Assembly (NCBI GenBank): GCA_030765055.1
Contig: CM060947.1
Location: 51,485,375-51,549,374, forward strand
Reading direction: 5' to 3'
DNA: 64,000 nt
Source: Mantis religiosa
Taxonomy: Eukaryota > Arthropoda > Insecta > Mantodea > Mantidae
A program made the translations under genes and the position numbers. Shown piece by piece: positions 60,481-64,000 of this stretch (its first letter is position 1; the number at the start of each line of letters is the position of its first letter). Below the pieces are notes generated by a model. That model was given only the letters and a program-made list of their open reading frames with translations, was not told the DNA's origin and did not search any database.

Positions 60481-61605
60481 CAGTAAAACCTGCATAAAAC
60501 GAAAGATTTGTTTGAAGCAAACTTGGAAAAACGTAAAATAAATTTTGGAAAGGAGCTATTTTCCTTGTGAAATTATACCTTAAGCCGGAAAACTGCCTAA
60601 CACGGAAACAAATATTTTCGGAACCGTTTGCGTAAGTAGCCTGATTAAAATGGCGTAATGGGTTACAGTGTACCTATTTAAAAAGTGCAAAACTTTTAAG
60701 GGCAACTGCACTTGCAACGAAATTCTATGAAGCATAAAGAAAAGGGAAAACAAACCATTAACTCTCTCAACTATCTTCCAACACACATTGTTTTTAAGTG
60801 TGTTCAATTTCAGTTTTGTAGTTACAAGTGATCAAGTACGAGTGGAAGAAAACTGTGAACTTTGGTGATTTTTAAAAATATAGTTTGTATGTGAAAAAAT
60901 TGTGTAAAATGAGTTGTTAACTTAAGACGTTATCACTGGAAGGAAAAGTTACTAAACAACACGAGAGTAAGAAAGGTGCAACTTAAGAATTAGCTGTGTT
61001 GTTTAAAGTGAGAAAAACTCAGATTTATGACATTTTGGAAAATAAAATAAAAATTAAAAACAAGTGGCTAAAGGGAACAATACGACCTGTGAAACACATA
61101 ACAATCTACAAAGTATGACGAGCTAAATTGTGCTGTGTTAGAGTGGTTTGTTAGTGCGCGTGATAAAGGAATTCCCATTTTTGGGACATTCGTTTAGACT
61201 GCAGCTCTAGAGACAGCAAATTAGGCAAAGACAATTTCAGAGCGTCCAATGGATGACTCGAGAGTTTTAAACATCGCCATGCTTTTTGAATGTTGTGTGT
61301 GGTAAAGCAAATTATGTTGATATTCAGACAGTTACAGATTGCAAAGGGAAAATTGAAAACAGACAGAGAAACTAGCCGATAAAATACAATTATTGTAGGC
61401 AAGTTGAAAATATAATGCACAATACATATTAACCTGTTATATTAAAAACTTCATTTAATAGTATTCCTTCACTGTAAAACTGTACGACTATGATTTCTGT
61501 AATTTCTTTGTATCTATTCAAACACAGCGCTCTGTAAGACGGAAAACTGTGTAAACGGAAAATAAATGCCGAAACGATCACGTTACGTTTACAGAGGTTT
61601 TACTG
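60481..61605 (+). mobile_element. Tigger/pogo-type DNA transposon, internal deletion derivative
   Basis: Terminal inverted repeats CAGTAAAACCTGCATAAAACG (60481) and, inverted at the right end, CAGTAAAACCTCTGTAAACG (61605), flanked by TA on both sides, as expected for pogo/Tigger. Subterminal GGAAAACTG...ACGGAAA motifs occur near both ends. Inside is a decayed CENP-B/jerky-type DNA-binding region: KTLSLEGKV and a helix-turn-helix near 60930-61030, then VLEWFVSARDKGIPI and NFRASNGWLESFKHRHAF (61140-61280). The DDE catalytic domain is missing. It has stops and frameshifts and is non-autonomous at about 1.1 kb. Confidence 0.88.
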
Positions 61606-61934
61606 TATTTGCGGAAAAGTTGAGGATACTGCAGAGTAGAGTCGTCCTCCGTATTCTGGAGGTACCTAAGTTTGCAGCTTCAAACCTCACGAAGTGTTCA
61701 ATTTGTTATCGTGGAGTAGAAAATAATTCACATTTATTCTTATAAAATAATACAATTCAGAGGTATTTTGACACTATATACTTAGACGGTCATAATTTAT
61801 TAAGATACAACAAAAACAAAAAGAGAATCGAATCTGTTTATAACAGATGTGATACGAATGAGGTTTATTAACATCTGTTACGAATGAAAAATTATTTTAA
61901 TTACCTTAGGGTAAGAAATTGTTGCTTTTTTTAG
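61606..61934. other. No feature recognised
   Basis: Begins with the right TA target copy; AT-rich spacer before SINE-F. Confidence 0.5.
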
Positions 61935-62165
61935 TTAATTGATGAAATTTAATAATTTCTCCACACTAGCCGTACATAGGCTAAGATTTTTGATGGATAT
62001 AGTCAACATGAAAAATGCAATGCCATGGCCGGGATTTGAACCACGGATCTCCTGTTTTCCGTCCAGTCGCTCTTTACCTTTGAGCTACCATGACCAGCGT
62101 GCCGTCCTGACATTAAATTCTCCAGTTGACTCATACATTTCCCCTGTAGACCACTAGGTGTTCTC
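61935..62165 (-). mobile_element. tRNA-derived SINE, family F, copy 2
   Basis: Minus strand: TGGTCATGGTAGCTCAAAGG (A box), GGACGGAAAACAGGAG, B box CCGTGGTTCAAATCCCGG, then TTTTCATGTTGACT and a 3' part CTAGTGTGGAGAAATTATT. A 70-bp segment before the head (ATCCGAGATATACC to TGTCAGGACGGCAC region) is shared with the next copy. Confidence 0.82.
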
Positions 62166-62244
62166 GCATCCGAGATATACCGTTTGTGGCGACTTACTAT
62201 TCTAAATACTTGAGTTCCAGGCTTCATAATTTAACGTTTATTAT

Positions 62245-62560
62245 TTTAGTTAATTGATTGAAATTAATAATTTCTCCACACTAGCCGTGCATAGGCTAAG
62301 ATTTTGATAGATAGAGTCAACATGAAAAATTCAATGCCATGGCCGGGATTTGAAACACGGATCTCCTGGTTTCCGTCCAGTCACTCTTAACCTTTGAGCT
62401 ACCATGGCCAATGTGCCGTCCTGACATTAAATTCTCCAGTTGACTTGTATATTTCCGCGGTGGACCACTAGGGGCTCCCGCATCCGAGATACACCGTATG
62501 GCATTGAATGGCATGGCATTGAATTTTTCATGTTGACTCTATCCATCAAAAATTGTTGCT
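62245..62560 (-). mobile_element. tRNA-derived SINE, family F, copy 3, with a reversed 3' scrap
   Basis: A near repeat of 61935-62165 in the same orientation with the same upstream segment, so the two probably arose by local duplication. At 62505-62560 the sequence GGCATGGCATTGAATTTTTC then ATGTTGACTCTATCCATC is the middle part of the SINE in the opposite orientation. Confidence 0.82.
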
Positions 62561-64000
62561 TGATTTATATCTGCTTTCTACTTCATTAACGAACATGAAA
62601 TTTGAAGCTTACAGCACTGAAAATGACATAATTAGCACAATATCGTTTTAATTTTTCTACCACAAGAATTCCCTTTAAGTACGTTTTGATACTCTACGAA
62701 TCCCCCTCCCCCTTCCCAAAAGATCATTTTTAGAAAACGTCGCACTCTCTTTCCCTGTGCGTGTAAGAGTGAACTCGAAAACGGAATGAGGTTAAATAAT
62801 TTAGCATTTGTGTTTATCGGCTTCGGAGGATACGACATCAAGATTTCCAAAAATAAACTTTCGTTCCCATGAAAATGTTTTCTAAAATGTTAATTTTATC
62901 AGATTTTTCTAATTTTGACTAAATTGCCATATGTTTGAAGTATTTAATGAAAAATAAAACGTGTGTCTTGAATTTTCTTGGGAATAGCCTCTTAAGTCCT
63001 GTTCTTTCTGAATGACTTTTGAATAACTGGTAAACCATAGGAGGTTGACAAAACCATACAGCAAAACGCTGAATATCTCCTCAAAGCAGAGAATATATCT
63101 CAAATAATTTTCTGTCGAATAAATTGTTTTAGTTTACCAATATTTATAATTTGCTCAAATAGGAATAGTATTTGAATACTAATTATGGCCTAGTGCTATG
63201 GTACTTGGCGTGCTTATAGATTGCACTGCCTAGTATATTGTAAAACAAAAATGGTACTGATGTATGTAGTTTCCCTGCCTGAGTCAATACAGGTAAGCAC
63301 CGTTTGATTTTTCTAAGATTTGCATTTTCTACAGAGCTCATCTTCTGTGATGATTAAGAATCAGGACTAGATATGTAAACGAAAGGACCTCTGGTTACTG
63401 GAACAATGCATTGCAAGTAGGTCACTGTGGATCCTTTTCCTGCGTTCAACGTCATTAGTGGAAGAAGCGGATGAAGGAGAACCTCTAGAAGCTACCAGAT
63501 CCGGACGACGATATGCGCTAGCAGGATGGAATCTCCGACTCCAACGTAACAACAATCCTGATGCTGGATAGCTCTACCTTAGCCACATGCAGTCCCTGTT
63601 GTAATAGAGACAGCTCCTAGGAAGCTGAAGTCATGAGCTGCATCAAACAGAAATCCTTCCGAAGACCAAACTTCACTGTTACTTTATCAGTAATTCTATC
63701 AGCGATGTAATCTTCACGCAGTTCCTGTGGCAGCGTACTATTAACACATCACTAGTTAGCTCTGGTTTTCATGTTCATTGAAAAGTGCTCAATGAAATGA
63801 TGCCTTTTTAGCATAGAGTGATCAGCAGAGAGCTATTGGAAGAATGTATTATTTCACATCTGAATGATACTTTATGCTGTGATTCTACAACACTATACTG
63901 ATTATTGTAAATATACAGAATTATAATTCTTCATGCATGGAAACAGTAAAAGGTTATACGCTACCTTTTCTGGACTTAAAAAGGAACAAAAATATACTAG
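62561..64000. other. No gene recognised
   Basis: AT-rich except for a GC-richer patch near 63400-63560 with a 62-codon minus frame (63367-63555) of unknown kind. No tRNA box, inverted repeat or conserved domain was seen. Confidence 0.45.

Overview
The window looks like gene-poor, AT-rich arthropod nuclear DNA, most likely from an insect with a large, repeat-rich genome. A cockroach or other polyneopteran is my guess from the mix of tRNA-derived SINEs, RNase-H LINEs, Penelope-like elements, Tigger/mariner relics and very long microsatellites; this is inference, not proof. There are no bacterial features, no CRISPR array, and no host gene with an intact exon structure that I can support. Nearly everything recognisable is a mobile element or its remains, usually 5'-truncated, frameshifted or internally deleted.

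Layout. 0-6 kb: a 750-bp pure TTCC array with a degenerate tail, a SINE, then an old minus-strand pseudogene (about 2933-5134) of a conserved multicopy invertebrate protein, split by two later insertions that each left a clear target-site duplication. 6-19 kb: relics of two Tc1/mariner-superfamily transposons, a diverged tandem array with a period near 100 bp (12.95-13.76 kb), CA repeats, and a small palindrome of Penelope-like ends with hammerhead-ribozyme-like motifs (18.1-18.3 kb). 22-26 kb: two probable SINEs and a 2.9-kb Ty3/gypsy deletion derivative with both LTRs, primer-binding site and polypurine tract, but lacking most of gag, the reverse transcriptase and the integrase core. 27.9-37 kb: LINE 3' ends, SINEs, and a larger Penelope palindrome with GIY-YIG endonuclease C-termini and the best hammerhead candidate. 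41.7-45 kb: a second Penelope inverted unit, three SINE-A copies (one with a tail that became a GT microsatellite) and a LINE remnant. 47.6-54 kb: promoter/LTR-like blocks with heat-shock elements, a jockey-like LINE end, an RNase-H LINE with a perfect 13-bp target duplication, another LINE end, a long SINE-C and a candidate solo LTR. 55-64 kb: LINE and transposase fragments, a second copy of an unnamed GC-rich repeat, and a TA-flanked Tigger/pogo deletion element (60481-61605) followed by duplicated SINE-F copies.

Nothing here forms a working pathway. The value of the window lies in the nested insertion history, the PLE/ribozyme units, several repeat families I cannot name (called R1 and R2 here), and the promoter-like blocks. 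SINE family letters A-F are labels used only in this report. Long stretches marked 'no feature recognised' may be intron or intergenic DNA; I saw no splice-supported exons in them.
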